Shown in pieces: positions 45,430 through 55,855 of a stretch of DNA of 64,000 nt (its first letter is position 1; every line of letters starts with the position of its first letter). Below the pieces are notes generated by a model that saw only the letters and a list, made by a program, of their open reading frames with translations, was not told where the DNA came from and ran no database searches. The stretch spans positions 1,054,001-1,118,000 of the forward strand of contig CM057060.1 in the NCBI GenBank assembly GCA_029945375.1, given 5' to 3'. This DNA comes from Agaricus subrufescens (Eukaryota > Basidiomycota > Agaricomycetes > Agaricales > Agaricaceae). Both the position numbers and the translations under genes were made by a program.

Positions 45430-48400
45430 GTCGCCTCGAGGATTCCGAAGAGTGGGATGGAGGAGAGGTGGCTTGTATAATTGAAGCGGACGAAAACGGA
45501 GAACCTAGCATAACGGAGTATTTGCCTATCGAGACTGAAGCATATACTACGGATGAGCTCAAACTTTTATATCTAGCAAAGAGCTTGGAAAGAAAAGGGG
45601 ATTGGGATGTGAAAAGGGCATTTGAGCAGTACCTGAATATACTGTCGAGACCACACGACTTAAGAAATAAATCAGTCGCGGTGGAAGAGTTGGAGGAACC
45701 AGGGGATCCTCGAGAGTTAGTGCATTGTCTGGCAAAGAAGTATAAGCCAGTCGCGCTGAAAGTCAGGCCTGTCCTAGGAGAAGTACCGGATAAATTTCGA
45801 ATTGTTAGAAATATTATCGGGGATCCTCTAAAAGATATGCCGGAGCTACCGAGGAGGCCGCCCGAGTTCGTACCGACGGGAAGATATACCGCGGAGCGAA
45901 TGTGGAAGATGGATAAAGCGCATAGTGATGGGTTTCTATGGCCCGAGGAGGTTAAATTGATGCATTGGTTAGTCGCGGCGCAAAATGAAGCGTTCGCGTG
46001 GGACGACTCGGAGAGGGGGAGTTTCAAGAAAGAATATTTCCCTTCAGTTGAGATTCCCACTGTGCCTCATACACCTTGGGTTTTGAGAAACTTAAGAATC
46101 CCACCTGCGGTTTATGATGAAGTATGTAGGATCATCCGGAGAAAGATTGACGCGGGAGTATATGAACCCTCGAATGCGTCTTATCGGTCGAGATGGTTCT
46201 GTGTAATTAAAAAGGATGGGAAGAGTTTGCGCCTAGTGCACAGTCTCGAACGTTTGAACGAGGTTACGATCGCGCACTCGGGGCTACCACCCGTGACCGA
46301 GGAGTTGGCAATGCATTTTGCGGGTCGAGCCTGTAATGGGATACTCGATTTGTATGTGGGTTACGACGAAAGAGAAATCGCCGAGGGTTCAAGGGACCTA
46401 ATGACGTTTCAGACGCCGTTCGGGGCCTTACGCCTGGTTACCTTGCCAATGGGATGGACTAATTCTGTGCCGATCTTTCATGAGGACGTGACTTACATTC
46501 TCCGAGACGAGATTCCCGAGTTCACGTTGCCATATATAGACGATGTGCCAATTAGGGGCCCCGCGACTAGATATGAAGACGCGGAGGGAGTACCGGAAGT
46601 CTTGCATGATAACTCGGGGATTAGAAAATTCGTGTTTGAGCATATGGAAAACGTGAATCGTATTCTACAGCGAATGAAGTATGCTGGGGGAACGTTCTCG
46701 GGACCTAAAACGACGATATGTGCGGATACAGTGGTTATCCTAGGGTTCGAGTGTTCATATAAAGGGCGAAAGCCGAAAGCGGAAACGATCGAGAAAATTT
46801 TGAATTGGGGTGACTGTGAAAACACTACTGACGTCCGAGCTTTCTTGGGGACGGCGGTAATGTGTAGGCATCACATTCGAGATTTTGTTATGAAGGCGGT
46901 TCCATTGTATAATCTTTGCAAGAAGGGAGTGACCTTCGAGTGGGGCGCGGTTGAAAAAGCGGCTCAGCTCGAGATTAAAGAAGCTATCCGAGACTGTTTT
47001 CATACGAGGAATCCGAGGTTTCCGAGTGAGCAGCCGATTGTCTTAGCTGTGGACTCATCTTGGAGGGCTGTTGGGTATTACCTGTATCAGCGGGACGAGT
47101 TGGAGCCAAAAATAATTCATTATATCAAGTTTAATTCGATATTAATGGATCCGAGGCAACAACGATATTCTCAACCGAAGCGAGAGTTAGTGGGATTGCG
47201 CATGGCGCTCGAGGAGGAGAATTATTTGCTCCGAGGCTGTCAAAATCTCATAGTCGAGACTGATGCGAAGTACTTGCATGGAATGTTAAACAATGCCGGG
47301 AAGTTACTCAGCGCGACTGTGAATCGTTGGGTGGTTTATATTCGAACTCATTTCCACTTCACATTGGTTCATCGAAAGGGAAAAGGTTTTGGGCCTGATG
47401 GGTTGTCGAGGAGGAAATGGTATCCTGGAGATAAAGCGACTCGACAGTATGATGATGGATCAGATGATGACGGAGAAGAGATCGAATTGGTTAAGGAGAA
47501 TGAGGGAGAAGAGGACCCTCTACCGATAGATGACTTCGTCGAGGAAATCGATGATAGGAAAGGGTTCTTTGCTGAAGTGATAGCAACAGACCACGGTTAT
47601 CAATTGGACCTCGACTTCGCGAGAAAGTGTCTAGATGCGGAAATAGCTGAGAAGCGACGGTTATCCAACAATCGAGATGTTGCCGAACCGGTTCGAGTAT
47701 TCCTTGAGAAGATGATTGAGGAGGAAGAACAGGCGGTAAATAAGGAAAATGGTCGAGATGGTTACGATGAGGATCGCAGGACCATCGCGGCTCGAGAACA
47801 GGACAGCCGGTTGGGAAAGGTCCGAGATTGGATTGTTCATCGAGTAGAGAGATTACCAAAGGACCGATTTACGGTCGAGGAGGCGAAGTTGTCAAGGGCG
47901 GCCTCGAACTTCTGGTTAGATAAAGACGGGAAGTTATATCGTCGAAGACCAGGGGATGATTATGCTCAGTTGGTGATCGAGATAGAAAATAGGATGGAAA
48001 TCATGAGGGAATGTCATGACAAATTGGGGCATCGAGGAGTGTATGCTACGTCGAGACTGATCAGTCAACGGTTTTGGTGGCCTGAGATGGAAGCCGACGT
48101 CAGCTGGTACGTTCGTTCGTGTCACTTATGTCAGGTGCGACAAAAGATGGCAATGGAGTTGCCACCAGTGGTGACCCATACTCCCTCGATCTTTCAAGTT
48201 CTGCATGCGGACACAGTACACATGACGCCTGCCTTGAATGGTTGTAAATACATTGTGCATGGCAGATGTGGACTTTCGTCATGGATGGAGGCGAAAGCGT
48301 TGAGAACTGAGGACGCAAAATCAATTGGTCAATGGCTATTCGAGGACATAATATGTCGATGGGGCAGTCTTGTGAAGATAGTCACAGACAATGGCTCGCC

Positions 48401-49205
48401 GTTTAGGAAAGCAGTGAGGTGGCTCAAAGATAAATATGGAATTAAGGGTGTAACGATCTCGCCATATAACTCGAGGGCTAATGGCATCGTCGAGAGGCCT
48501 CATTGGGATGTATGGCAGATGTTATACAAGGCTACGGACGGTGAAGTAAAAAAGTGGTTTTGGCACCTACATCAAGTTATGTGGGCAGACAGAATTACTG
48601 TAAGAAAGGGGACAGGATGTTCTCCCTACTTCATGGTTACCGGGGCTCATCCTACGATACCTTTGGACGTAGTCGAGGCGACTTGGTTGGTGAAATATCC
48701 TGATCGATTTGTCGAGACTGCAGAGTTGATCGGTTTAAGAGCTCTCGCGCTGGCTAAACATGTTAAACATGTGGAGCAAATGAGAGCAAGGTTGACAAAA
48801 GAAAAAGTTGATCGAGCTTTGAAATTGGAAGAAGATGCGAAAGCGAGGATTAGGGAATATGATCTGGAGACAGGGAGCTTGGTCCTGGTGAAGAATTCCG
48901 CGATCGAGATGTCAGCCAATAGGAAAATGAAACCTCGATATCTCGGACCCATGGTAGTGGTTCGAAGGTTGAAAGGGGGAGCATATGTTCTTGCCGAGAT
49001 GGATGGCTCGGTATGGCAGAATAAAGTGGCTGCATTCCGGGTTATTCCTTACCTGGCGAGGGAGAAAGTCGAGTATTCCGATGCGATCATTAAGCTGCTG
49101 GATACGAGTGAAGAGGAGTTAGAATTGTTGGAGGAACCAGTCGAGACTATTGATTTGGACGAGGAAGCCAATGAGTCGGACGAGGAGACAGTCGAGGGAG
49201 ACTAG
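45372..49205 (+). CDS. Element B RT-RNase H-integrase polyprotein, about 1,260 codons
   Basis: Uninterrupted pol. RT motifs: [16 protein letters not shown], motif [13 protein letters not shown] with the catalytic Asp, [16 protein letters not shown], and the catalytic YIDD in [12 protein letters not shown], then [11 protein letters not shown]. RNase [18 protein letters not shown] and [18 protein letters not shown]. Integrase: HH-CC zinc finger ([15 protein letters not shown] with CHLCQ), then the D-D-E core with [21 protein letters not shown] and [15 protein letters not shown]. The C-terminal tail ([30 protein letters not shown]) is GPY/F-like and lacks a chromodomain, unlike element A. All catalytic residues visible are intact. 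Expressed presumably as a frameshift fusion, since the overlap with the protease ORF (45372-45429) has a slippery site. Confidence 0.94.
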   Translation: MYSDLPSRTTSLSAGSKFLSRLEDSEEWDGGEVACIIEADENGEPSITEYLPIETEAYTTDELKLLYLAKSLERKGDWDVKRAFEQYLNILSRPHDLRNKSVAVEELEEPGDPRELVHCLAKKYKPVALKVRPVLGEVPDKFRIVRNIIGDPLKDMPELPRRPPEFVPTGRYTAERMWKMDKAHSDGFLWPEEVKLMHWLVAAQNEAFAWDDSERGSFKKEYFPSVEIPTVPHTPWVLRNLRIPPAVYDEVCRIIRRKIDAGVYEPSNASYRSRWFCVIKKDGKSLRLVHSLERLNEVTIAHSGLPPVTEELAMHFAGRACNGILDLYVGYDEREIAEGSRDLMTFQTPFGALRLVTLPMGWTNSVPIFHEDVTYILRDEIPEFTLPYIDDVPIRGPATRYEDAEGVPEVLHDNSGIRKFVFEHMENVNRILQRMKYAGGTFSGPKTTICADTVVILGFECSYKGRKPKAETIEKILNWGDCENTTDVRAFLGTAVMCRHHIRDFVMKAVPLYNLCKKGVTFEWGAVEKAAQLEIKEAIRDCFHTRNPRFPSEQPIVLAVDSSWRAVGYYLYQRDELEPKIIHYIKFNSILMDPRQQRYSQPKRELVGLRMALEEENYLLRGCQNLIVETDAKYLHGMLNNAGKLLSATVNRWVVYIRTHFHFTLVHRKGKGFGPDGLSRRKWYPGDKATRQYDDGSDDDGEEIELVKENEGEEDPLPIDDFVEEIDDRKGFFAEVIATDHGYQLDLDFARKCLDAEIAEKRRLSNNRDVAEPVRVFLEKMIEEEEQAVNKENGRDGYDEDRRTIAAREQDSRLGKVRDWIVHRVERLPKDRFTVEEAKLSRAASNFWLDKDGKLYRRRPGDDYAQLVIEIENRMEIMRECHDKLGHRGVYATSRLISQRFWWPEMEADVSWYVRSCHLCQVRQKMAMELPPVVTHTPSIFQVLHADTVHMTPALNGCKYIVHGRCGLSSWMEAKALRTEDAKSIGQWLFEDIICRWGSLVKIVTDNGSPFRKAVRWLKDKYGIKGVTISPYNSRANGIVERPHWDVWQMLYKATDGEVKKWFWHLHQVMWADRITVRKGTGCSPYFMVTGAHPTIPLDVVEATWLVKYPDRFVETAELIGLRALALAKHVKHVEQMRARLTKEKVDRALKLEEDAKARIREYDLETGSLVLVKNSAIEMSANRKMKPRYLGPMVVVRRLKGGAYVLAEMDGSVWQNKVAAFRVIPYLAREKVEYSDAIIKLLDTSEEELELLEEPVETIDLDEEANESDEETVEGD
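45420..45426 (+). promoter_or_regulatory. Putative -1 ribosomal frameshift heptamer, protease to pol
   Basis: A AAT TTT fits the X-XXY-YYZ slippery rule in the zero frame and is followed at once by TAA. After a -1 slip the reading continues [15 protein letters not shown], which is the start of the long pol frame. Confidence 0.75.
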
Positions 49206-49274
49206 AACCTTTGTTATTGAACACTAACTAGGAGAAAACTAGTCTCGGACAAGTACGCTATAACGATAAATAGC

Positions 49275-50889
49275 CTACTTGTCTACCTTGTTCTGGAATC
49301 GTTTATCACGCTGCTCGAGGAGCTGAGACAAGAACTCGTACTCTCGCACATAGAAACGATAGCGTGAGGTAGTAAACTCGAGTTGTTGGGCAGACTCGAC
49401 GAGAGCGGTGGTAGTGGCCAAAAGTTTGTGCTGCAAGGCTTGATAGCTTGCTTCCGAGACTATGACGTGAGCGGCCTCGTTGGCCTCGACCGACAAAGAA
49501 TGAATGTTGGACACCAAGGTGTCGGCTGAGAAGGGAATTAGAAGAAGTAGAGTTGAAAGGAGGCTAGGACGCACCAGTAACAGCCGAGATCACGTTCAAA
49601 ATAGGTGGACGTTCCCGAGGCTGTAATCGGAGGGCGTTGAGATAGTGTTCTCGCTGGACCTCGGAGCCAGGGAGCGGTATGTAGAAAATGCGTACTGTTT
49701 GCGCTGTGCCTGGATACAGATCCTAGGAAAGAAAAAGAAATGAGGTCCGAGAACGTCAGTTCTAGACAGGAAGCTTACAGTCGCGGACATAGAGTTGCTA
49801 CGAGGGCGAGTCTGCATGACTTGATCTTGATCGCCTAGGATGGTGGGCCCGGTGATGTTTTGAGTGATCGGTGCTGCACTCTGAAGGGGGGCGGATTCAG
49901 GACCGTCCGAGGATGGGGGAGGATTAGCCTCGCTGTCTACCTCCATCTGAGGGTGTGGATTAGCATGAATGAGTGCGAGATAAGGGCGCATATGTTTAGA
50001 GAAGTGGAAGGCTGGAGTAGTGGCGCAGTCTCGACTATAGTCTGGGACTCTACTTTGTCCTCGGAGGACTCTGAGCTGTCTGGAGGAAGTCGAGGAATAG
50101 TTTGACGCCTCTAGAATAGTCTGGTATAGAAAAGCGAGAGTGGAAAGTGGGCTGATCTTACCTTCTTGGCCGGAGGTTCAGAAGTGCCTCGACCAGTAGA
50201 GTCGTCGCGTTCTGCAGCTGGCTTCGTAGGGGGACCCCATTTGCCGTTTCCGAGGTTGCGATCTACAGCGCTGAGCATGGTACACAACTCGTTGAAAACC
50301 GCGGGCTGTTTGTGTCCCTTGCCTCGGAAGTTAGTGTAGGATTTGTACATGCTTTTGGAACGAGCGAGGAGCCGTTGCGTTTCACTAGAAGACTGTGCAA
50401 CAGTGTAGCGCTGCAGGGCCTGCAGAAGAGAAGTCTAAGACGGTTGAGAGCGTGAAATGATTCAGTCGGGGAGAGAAGGAGGGATACCAGAAAACTTCCC
50501 GCCGCCTCGAGTGGACCAGCCAAACTCTGGGCAACAGCAGGACTAGTGTGTCGACGATTGAAGCGGTGGAAATAAGATGAGATTTCTGCGTCGAGGAGAT
50601 GTACAGCTTCCTCGTAAGCCTGTTTAGCGGGAAGCGATTGTTCAGTAGGCATGGGAGTGGTATGGCAATCCTCGTCTGAAGAGCTGCTGTCAAAGTAGGG
50701 CGAGATGCTATCGCGATAGTGGGAGAGATTATAGGAAGGGGATATACCCCTCCCTCGACCGAGACCACCTCGTAATAAACCCCTACCACGGCCTCAGCCG
50801 CCGCGTCCGCGACGGAAGGGATTGGAGTTGTCGTGCGATCGAAGCTGATGCAAACTACAGTCGAGACACATGTTTATGCTGCGAGACAT
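49275..50889 (-). CDS. Antisense gene alpha inside element B, multi-exon, unknown function
   Basis: Encoded opposite to pol, with stop 49275-49277 only 69 bp beyond the pol stop. ATG 50650-50652 opens MPTEQSLPAKQAYEEAVHLL; after an intron (donor GTTTTC near 50490, acceptor near 50421) the frame continues ALQRYTVAQSSSETQRLLAR and GHKQPAVFNELCTMLSAVDR. Further GT-AG introns of about 50 nt lead to TPAFHFSKHMRPYLAL, DLYPGTAQTVRIFYIPLPGS and a helical C-terminus (YRFYVREYEFLSQLLEQRDK). The same frame extends upstream to ATG 50887-50889, with an RG/RGG-rich N-terminus interrupted by a single TGA at 50794-50796 where CGA would fit. I recognise no family. The coiled-coil-like end suggests oligomerisation and the RGG segment suggests RNA binding; both are inference. 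Confidence 0.65.
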
Positions 50890-51585
50890 TCTACGGAGGA
50901 CTTATATTCGTCGGGAATGCAGTAGAGGATATGATCGAGGAAAAATTTTTTCTGAGCGGAAGCGGTGATCGACGAGGGCGTCTGTTTCCATAGTGAGGGG
51001 GAGGGCGATGCATCTCGGATCGGTTTTAACTCAGAAATCAGGAGATTAAAACGGGTTCTATTAGGCGAGATGTTGCGCCGAGGCAACGTTATAAAACGGG
51101 GCTACTCTAGCAGAATCTGGGGCAGATCTATAAATAAACCGTGATGGATCGGGTTATTTATAGGCTGGCGCAGAACGAGAACATAAGTTGAGAACGAGAC
51201 TATATAAAGGCGGTGCGGAATACTTAAGGGCCACCGAGCCACTTATTGTCTCAGTTCGGGAATTCACACTCAGTGGTAAAAGAGATAAAAACGAGATAAC
51301 ATTGAGTGGGGATTTTTGTAAACGAAACACGGTAGCACGATGCTACTACAGGATGAGGAAACAACAGGGCAAGAAGAGAACGAGACGAGAGAAGAACTAG
51401 TCTGAAAAGAAATGAGGGCTAACTACATGCAATTAAGAAGTAGTAAAGCACTAATGCGAGATAAGACTAGTAGCAAAGTTCAAGTAAAAAGAGAAAAACA
51501 AAGAAAAATAATGTTCGAGGTGATACGAAAGAAGCACAAAACAGAGGACAACCACCGGCGCCGATCGAGGACCCACTCGACACGC
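50890..51585. other. Spacer between antisense genes alpha and beta
   Basis: About 0.7 kb without a supported coding region; it probably holds the promoter of antisense gene alpha. A minus-strand open stretch at 50874-51086 lacks an ATG and is left out. Confidence 0.4.
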
Positions 51586-53947
51586 CTACCCCTCGACGCC
51601 CTCGGAGAAGGCCGCCGCGCGACCGTTGGTGTTGCTGGGCGAGGTTGGCTGGAGAGAGGCCTCGACGTCCATAGCGCTAGGAGAGGTTGGTGACAGAGGA
51701 GTCTGCATCGTTCGCCCAGAAGGCGTAGACGGGGCAGTCCCAGCAGGAGATCGAGCGGGCGAGTTGGGCTCAGTAGGGATAGCTGCAGGTTCGGGCACCA
51801 TCATCGGAGGAACACGGAGGTATTCGTTGAACGCCTTGGAAAATTGAGGGTTAGCGCGAGTAGATGGTGGAACGTCGGCCTTGTCGCAGGCTGCGACGTG
51901 ATGGTCCCACCAAGAAGGTTGAATGAGAGGCTGCTGATCTTTGACGAGGAAGGGCTTCTCGCCCATCCACTCGCCAAAGCGGCGGAAAGAATCGTACAGC
52001 GCGCGACCGGAGATGAGGAGGTTTTCGGAGCGACGAGGACCGGAGAGATTGTCGAGAGCATCGACATCGTAAGCGGGAAGATTGGAGGCGGTGAGAGCGC
52101 GTTCGTCGTAGCTGATGATCTGCTTGGCGTCAGCAAGCAGCGTTTTGAACCCTTCGACGTCAGAGACGAGCTGGGCCTCGATCCAGAACTGGGGCTTTTT
52201 GTCGTGATAGCAATACGCTGCGAGGAAATCGATGGCGCTCTCGACGACGAGTGAACGGTAGTGGGAGACGGCGAGACTGAGCTGCCTCTCTAACCCTTGG
52301 ATCTGGTAGCGGGCGACGTCGAGGTTGCGGTTGCGAATGCGGAGTCCTGGATAAATTCAGTAAAGGAGAAAAGCTAAATGGGTGGTAGGCGTACCATTGC
52401 CCGCGATGAACATAGGCGCGCGGCACAGCTCAGCTGCGAATTGACGCAAGGCAGGGGGCTTGGTTTTGCTGCAGTGGCCGGCGCGGTCATGGTCGCACTG
52501 GTCGCACTCAACGCCAGTGATGAGGGCGTCGACGCGACGCTGCGCATCCTCGATGGATTCTCCACAGTGACGTTTGATGGGATTGTCGGCCGTGCACACT
52601 AAACAGAAGTTGCGCGTGCAGTTGAGACAATTAGCAGAACATGGGGAGTACTAAAGGAAAATGATTGAGGAGATAAAGAGTGAAAGAGGTGCAAGGGTGC
52701 CATACTGGATCGTAGGAGACAGCAAAATGGGTAGCAAGACTGTCGAGATAAGGGGCACCGGGAGCGAGACCAAGTTGGTGAGTTAAGGAAGTGTTGGTGC
52801 GCACTGGGAAATGAAGGTTAGCAGGAAAAAGAAAGAGGATGGAGAGAGACGTACCGCGAGGTTCATCTGACCCGTCGGAGTCGACGGTTGCAGGGGTCTT
52901 GACCGATTTAGATTGTTTGGAGCGCGTAGTTCGAGCACGAGTTGCGGGGGTAGTCTTGGCAGGAGGTGCGGTCTTACAACAAGAGGCAGCAGGTTTGCAT
53001 TTCTTGGAGGAGGACTTATCCATGTCGACATCGGAATCGTCGAGTTCATCCTCTTGAACCACCTCGTCCTCATTGTTGCTTTTGCTTTCCTCGTCACTGG
53101 ACCCGGCTTGCTCAGGATCAGAAGACAAAGAGGAGGAAGAAGTGATTTCCATAACGGCTTTGAAGGAGCCAGCCGACGCTTTACTGCTAGTGGTTTTTCA
53201 AGCAAGGCACTTGCCAGAACCCGGGCGTGGAGAACAGGCAGGTGCCGGAGCTTTGGTGGGAGAAATCTTCTCAATTTTAGGGACTACCTCGGGGGTAGTT
53301 TTAGGCGAAGGAGAGCGCACACATTGGCGTTTAGTGGCAGGAGGATTGGTCTCACCACGACGAGTAGAACCAGCAGTTGAACTAGCAGTGGAATTAGGCG
53401 GGACATGAACCTCCGCTAGATTAAGACGGGGAGTTTCTGACGCCACCCGAGCTGTGATTCGAGCGACTGCGATATTAGAAGCGCGTACGGCAGCAAAGAG
53501 ACGGTGTGCCCGAGCCATGGGCCACTCACCAAGAGATCGGCAAGGGGGAGGTTGACGAGGAGTCCGAGCCGAAGCTGAGGAAGTCAAGGGAGCTGCGAGA
53601 GCGGCAGGAGTCAGAAGACGAGAACACGGAGAACGAAGAGAGACAGGTGGCGAATGTTGCACTGGCATCGGAGTACGAGCAATGGCCAGGAGAACTGAAG
53701 GCACCAGAGGGGTAGACGTAGGGCGAACGGCTGAGGGCAAAGTCGGTAAGGTAGTCTGCAGAATGTTGGACAGAGATGTGGACGATGATTCCGCCGGCTG
53801 GAGGGTCTTTCGGTAGGCCAGCAGAGCGTGAAAGTGCTCAGAATGCCAGAGAAGAACGTCGGACGGAAAATGCGCACCCCATTCCGCCTTGTTGAGGATA
53901 GCAGCAATAGCTATCTCGGGGGGCAGCTGGGGAGGCGAGGAGGACAT
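51586..53947 (-). CDS. Antisense gene beta inside element B, Cys-rich putative zinc-binding protein
   Basis: ATG 53945-53947 opens MSSSPPQLPPEIAIAAILNK and KAEWGAHFPSDVLLWHSEHF. A long Ser/Thr/Pro/Ala-rich part follows, with a basic NLS-like ATKRQCVRSPSPK, then an acidic Ser-rich segment (EDEVVQEDELDDSDVDMDKS) and the basic KKCKPAASCCK. After two or three short introns comes a Cys cluster: CSANCLNCTRNFCLVC, CGESIEDAQRRVDALITGVE and CDQCDHDRAGHC. The last exon is helical (LDVARYQIQGLERQLSLAVS, WIEAQLVSDVEGFKTLLADA, QPSWWDHHVAACDKADVPP) and ends Pro/Ser-rich at 51586. One in-frame TGA (53198-53200, CGA expected) interrupts the frame. The Cys cluster suggests zinc binding and the acidic and basic tracts a nuclear protein; no known family was recognised. 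Confidence 0.65.
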
Positions 53948-54102
53948 GATGGGGAGAAAGAAACCGAAGTGGGGGGGGCCAGGTCCGCTTTTAATGGGGG
54001 CCAGAGCTCAGCGTCGGTCGAAGTTACCCTATTAGCGAGGTCAAGATCCGCAGGGTGGCAATGAAAAAGGCAAGACTCACTAGATCGCGCCAACACACTA
54101 TG

Positions 54103-54468
54103 TCAGCAGCGGTAGCGCGGAATGAGCCATTGGCTGATGACGCCCCAAAGAGAAAATGAGGCGGGGTCAGCAAAATAAAAAAGAAGTTGAGGAAGTTTAA
54201 ACCTCACTTTTGGAAAGTGATCAGAAGATCGCGCTAAATTTAGTAACGCGTGGTCTGGGGCGATCAGAAAAGAAGCACGGCAATCGCCGTTCCAGGAGAA
54301 CATGGCGGTAGTGATATTAATAGCCGCCGGTGATGTCCGGAGCGGGAGGTCCACCACTACAAAGGGCGAATGCTCGTCGAGGGGTGAAATTGAAGTCCAG
54401 CCAGACGTTGGGGATGATCGGATTAGTTCCGAGATGGAGTCTGGTATGACTGAGGACAGTCGTTTCAT
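54103..54468 (-). CDS. Antisense ORF gamma inside element B, 121 aa
   Basis: Single ORF starting at ATG 54466-54468, only 13 bp from the 3' LTR, so its transcript would have to start inside the LTR on the minus strand. It begins MKRLSSVIPDSISELIRSSP and contains WTSISPLDEHSPFVVVDLPL and a hydrophobic end (LLFYFADPASFSLWGVI). A GT-AG alternative after HFPK (54207) could link it to later exons, but the phase did not close. It may also be the leader exon of antisense gene beta. No family recognised; reality as a protein uncertain. Confidence 0.4.
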   Translation of the reverse strand: MKRLSSVIPDSISELIRSSPTSGWTSISPLDEHSPFVVVDLPLRTSPAAINITTAMFSWNGDCRASFLIAPDHALLNLARSSDHFPKVRFKLPQLLFYFADPASFSLWGVISQWLIPRYRC

Positions 54469-54471
54469 AGT

Positions 54472-54481
54472 GGGGGGGAGA
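54472..54481 (+). promoter_or_regulatory. Element B polypurine tract
   Basis: A run of G followed by AGA lies immediately before the 3' LTR start TGTTACGG, the expected site for plus-strand priming. Confidence 0.85.
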
Positions 54482-55855
54482 TGTTACGGCCCCAGCCGTT
54501 TTACGTGTGAAAATCTACGTTTAATGCGGCTAGGTGTACGTATTAAGTTCGAGAATGAACAATCAGTCACCCAGTTAGAGATAAGCTCAGTCGAGGACAT
54601 GTGTGAAGAGAGGTTGACCTAGGGGACAGTCGAGATTGCATCCGCAATTCCTAGCAGGAAAACCATACTGCTAGGGGGAATATAATCGTTCGAGGACTTA
54701 AAATGGAAGTCTCGAGACTGAGTCTAGGGAGACTTTGCTGGAAATTATCATCGAGGTTGGCTATGGGATGGCTCGAGGACTTAGCGGAACGCGGTTCCTT
54801 CAGTGGACCTTATGCTAAACCAAATCTATAACTACTACCTGCCTAATAAGGAAAGGGCTAGGAAGTAGACAACTTACACATGTCGAGACTGAATTAACCT
54901 GAAGTGAGACTGTTGGAATTGTCGGTCGAGACTCTGGATCAGGCAGAAATAGTGATAATCTCGAAGCAACTAAAGGCGAGATAGAAGTGTAGTCTAATTG
55001 AGGACACCTTATCGACGGGATTATCAGTGGGGGGTGCACCTCGGGAGTTTCTAGACTAGGGTCTAGGGTTAGAAGCTCGTTAGCCAATGAGGAGTGGAAG
55101 ATTAGGCAAGTGCGATGTTCGGTCGAGGAGACTGAATAGTCGAGACTGTTGATTGGTGGAGAAAGATGAGTCGAGGAGACTATACCCATTCAGTACTGGA
55201 TACGGACTTGGTTATCTGTTTCATATTTGTTTATTTTGTCTCAGTTTTTTATTGTGTATCGTATATAGTCGCCAGTCGAGGACGAGGTTCGGAATCAAAT
55301 CTTTGCCCAAGCGCTGTGCGAGTGAAATTGAGTTTGGTTAAACTTCGCAGTGTTCTAAGCATTTCTTAAGTTCTTTCTCGACTCGGAAGGTCTTGTGTTC
55401 TGCTCGAGAGAGTATCTTCACTGGTCTAATAGGATCGCGATAGCATTCAGTGCTAGCTCGACTTGTCTTGCAGTCTGTCTCAAAGCACGAAGGCAGGTCA
55501 AGGCTCTCCGAGTTTGTTGAGGCATCACTAGGCGGACTCGCTACCCCTCCTAGATAGGTGTCTAACCCATCCTATTGAGGACAGTCGTCGCGAGCTTAGC
55601 CACTCGTCGCGAAGGTTCTAATCAAAACGGCATAGGTCTGGAAGAGGTTTCTATTCAGTCGAGACTTGTTTCACATTTCTATTCTACCCCTATTTTCATT
55701 TAATACTTAATCGAGACGCTTACTTTCACTTTCTTTCTGATTTATTCTCCCCACAAACCGCACTCGAGACTCAGTGTAATTCAAAGGGTTGCATTCGCAT
55801 TTGATTTTATATTTTATATTTTATTTTCCACATTCACACCAATCTAGTCTCTTCA
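54482..55855 (+). repeat. Element B 3' LTR (1,374 bp)
   Basis: Matches the 5' LTR base for base apart from some forty differences, most of them CpG in the 5' copy and TpG or CpA here, plus small indels. Ends GTCTCTTCA. Confidence 0.92.

Larger units (their letters stand above)
40660..55855 (+). mobile_element. Element B: 15.2-kb Ty3-type LTR retrotransposon with antisense gene module
   Basis: Complete structure: 5' LTR 40660-42038, PBS 42041, gag, protease, pol to 49205, then an extra ~5.2 kb with three minus-strand coding units, a polypurine tract and the 3' LTR 54482-55855. Sense frames are open throughout, so the element may have moved fairly recently. The 5-bp flanks (GACGT on the left, GCGTG on the right) do not match, so no target duplication is seen; the present location may be a recombinant. 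Confidence 0.9.

Noticed and set aside
45359..46060. 233-codon minus-strand ORF opposite element B pol
   Set aside because: Shadow of an intact, domain-rich sense frame; no splice sites or start context.
50874..51086. Minus-strand frame upstream of antisense gene alpha
   Set aside because: No ATG in the frame and no phase-compatible link to the next exon, although its sequence looks protein-like.
52378..53408. Plus-strand ORFs in the antisense block
   Set aside because: Gly/Ala/Glu-rich shadows of gene beta, whose introns and Cys cluster support the minus strand.
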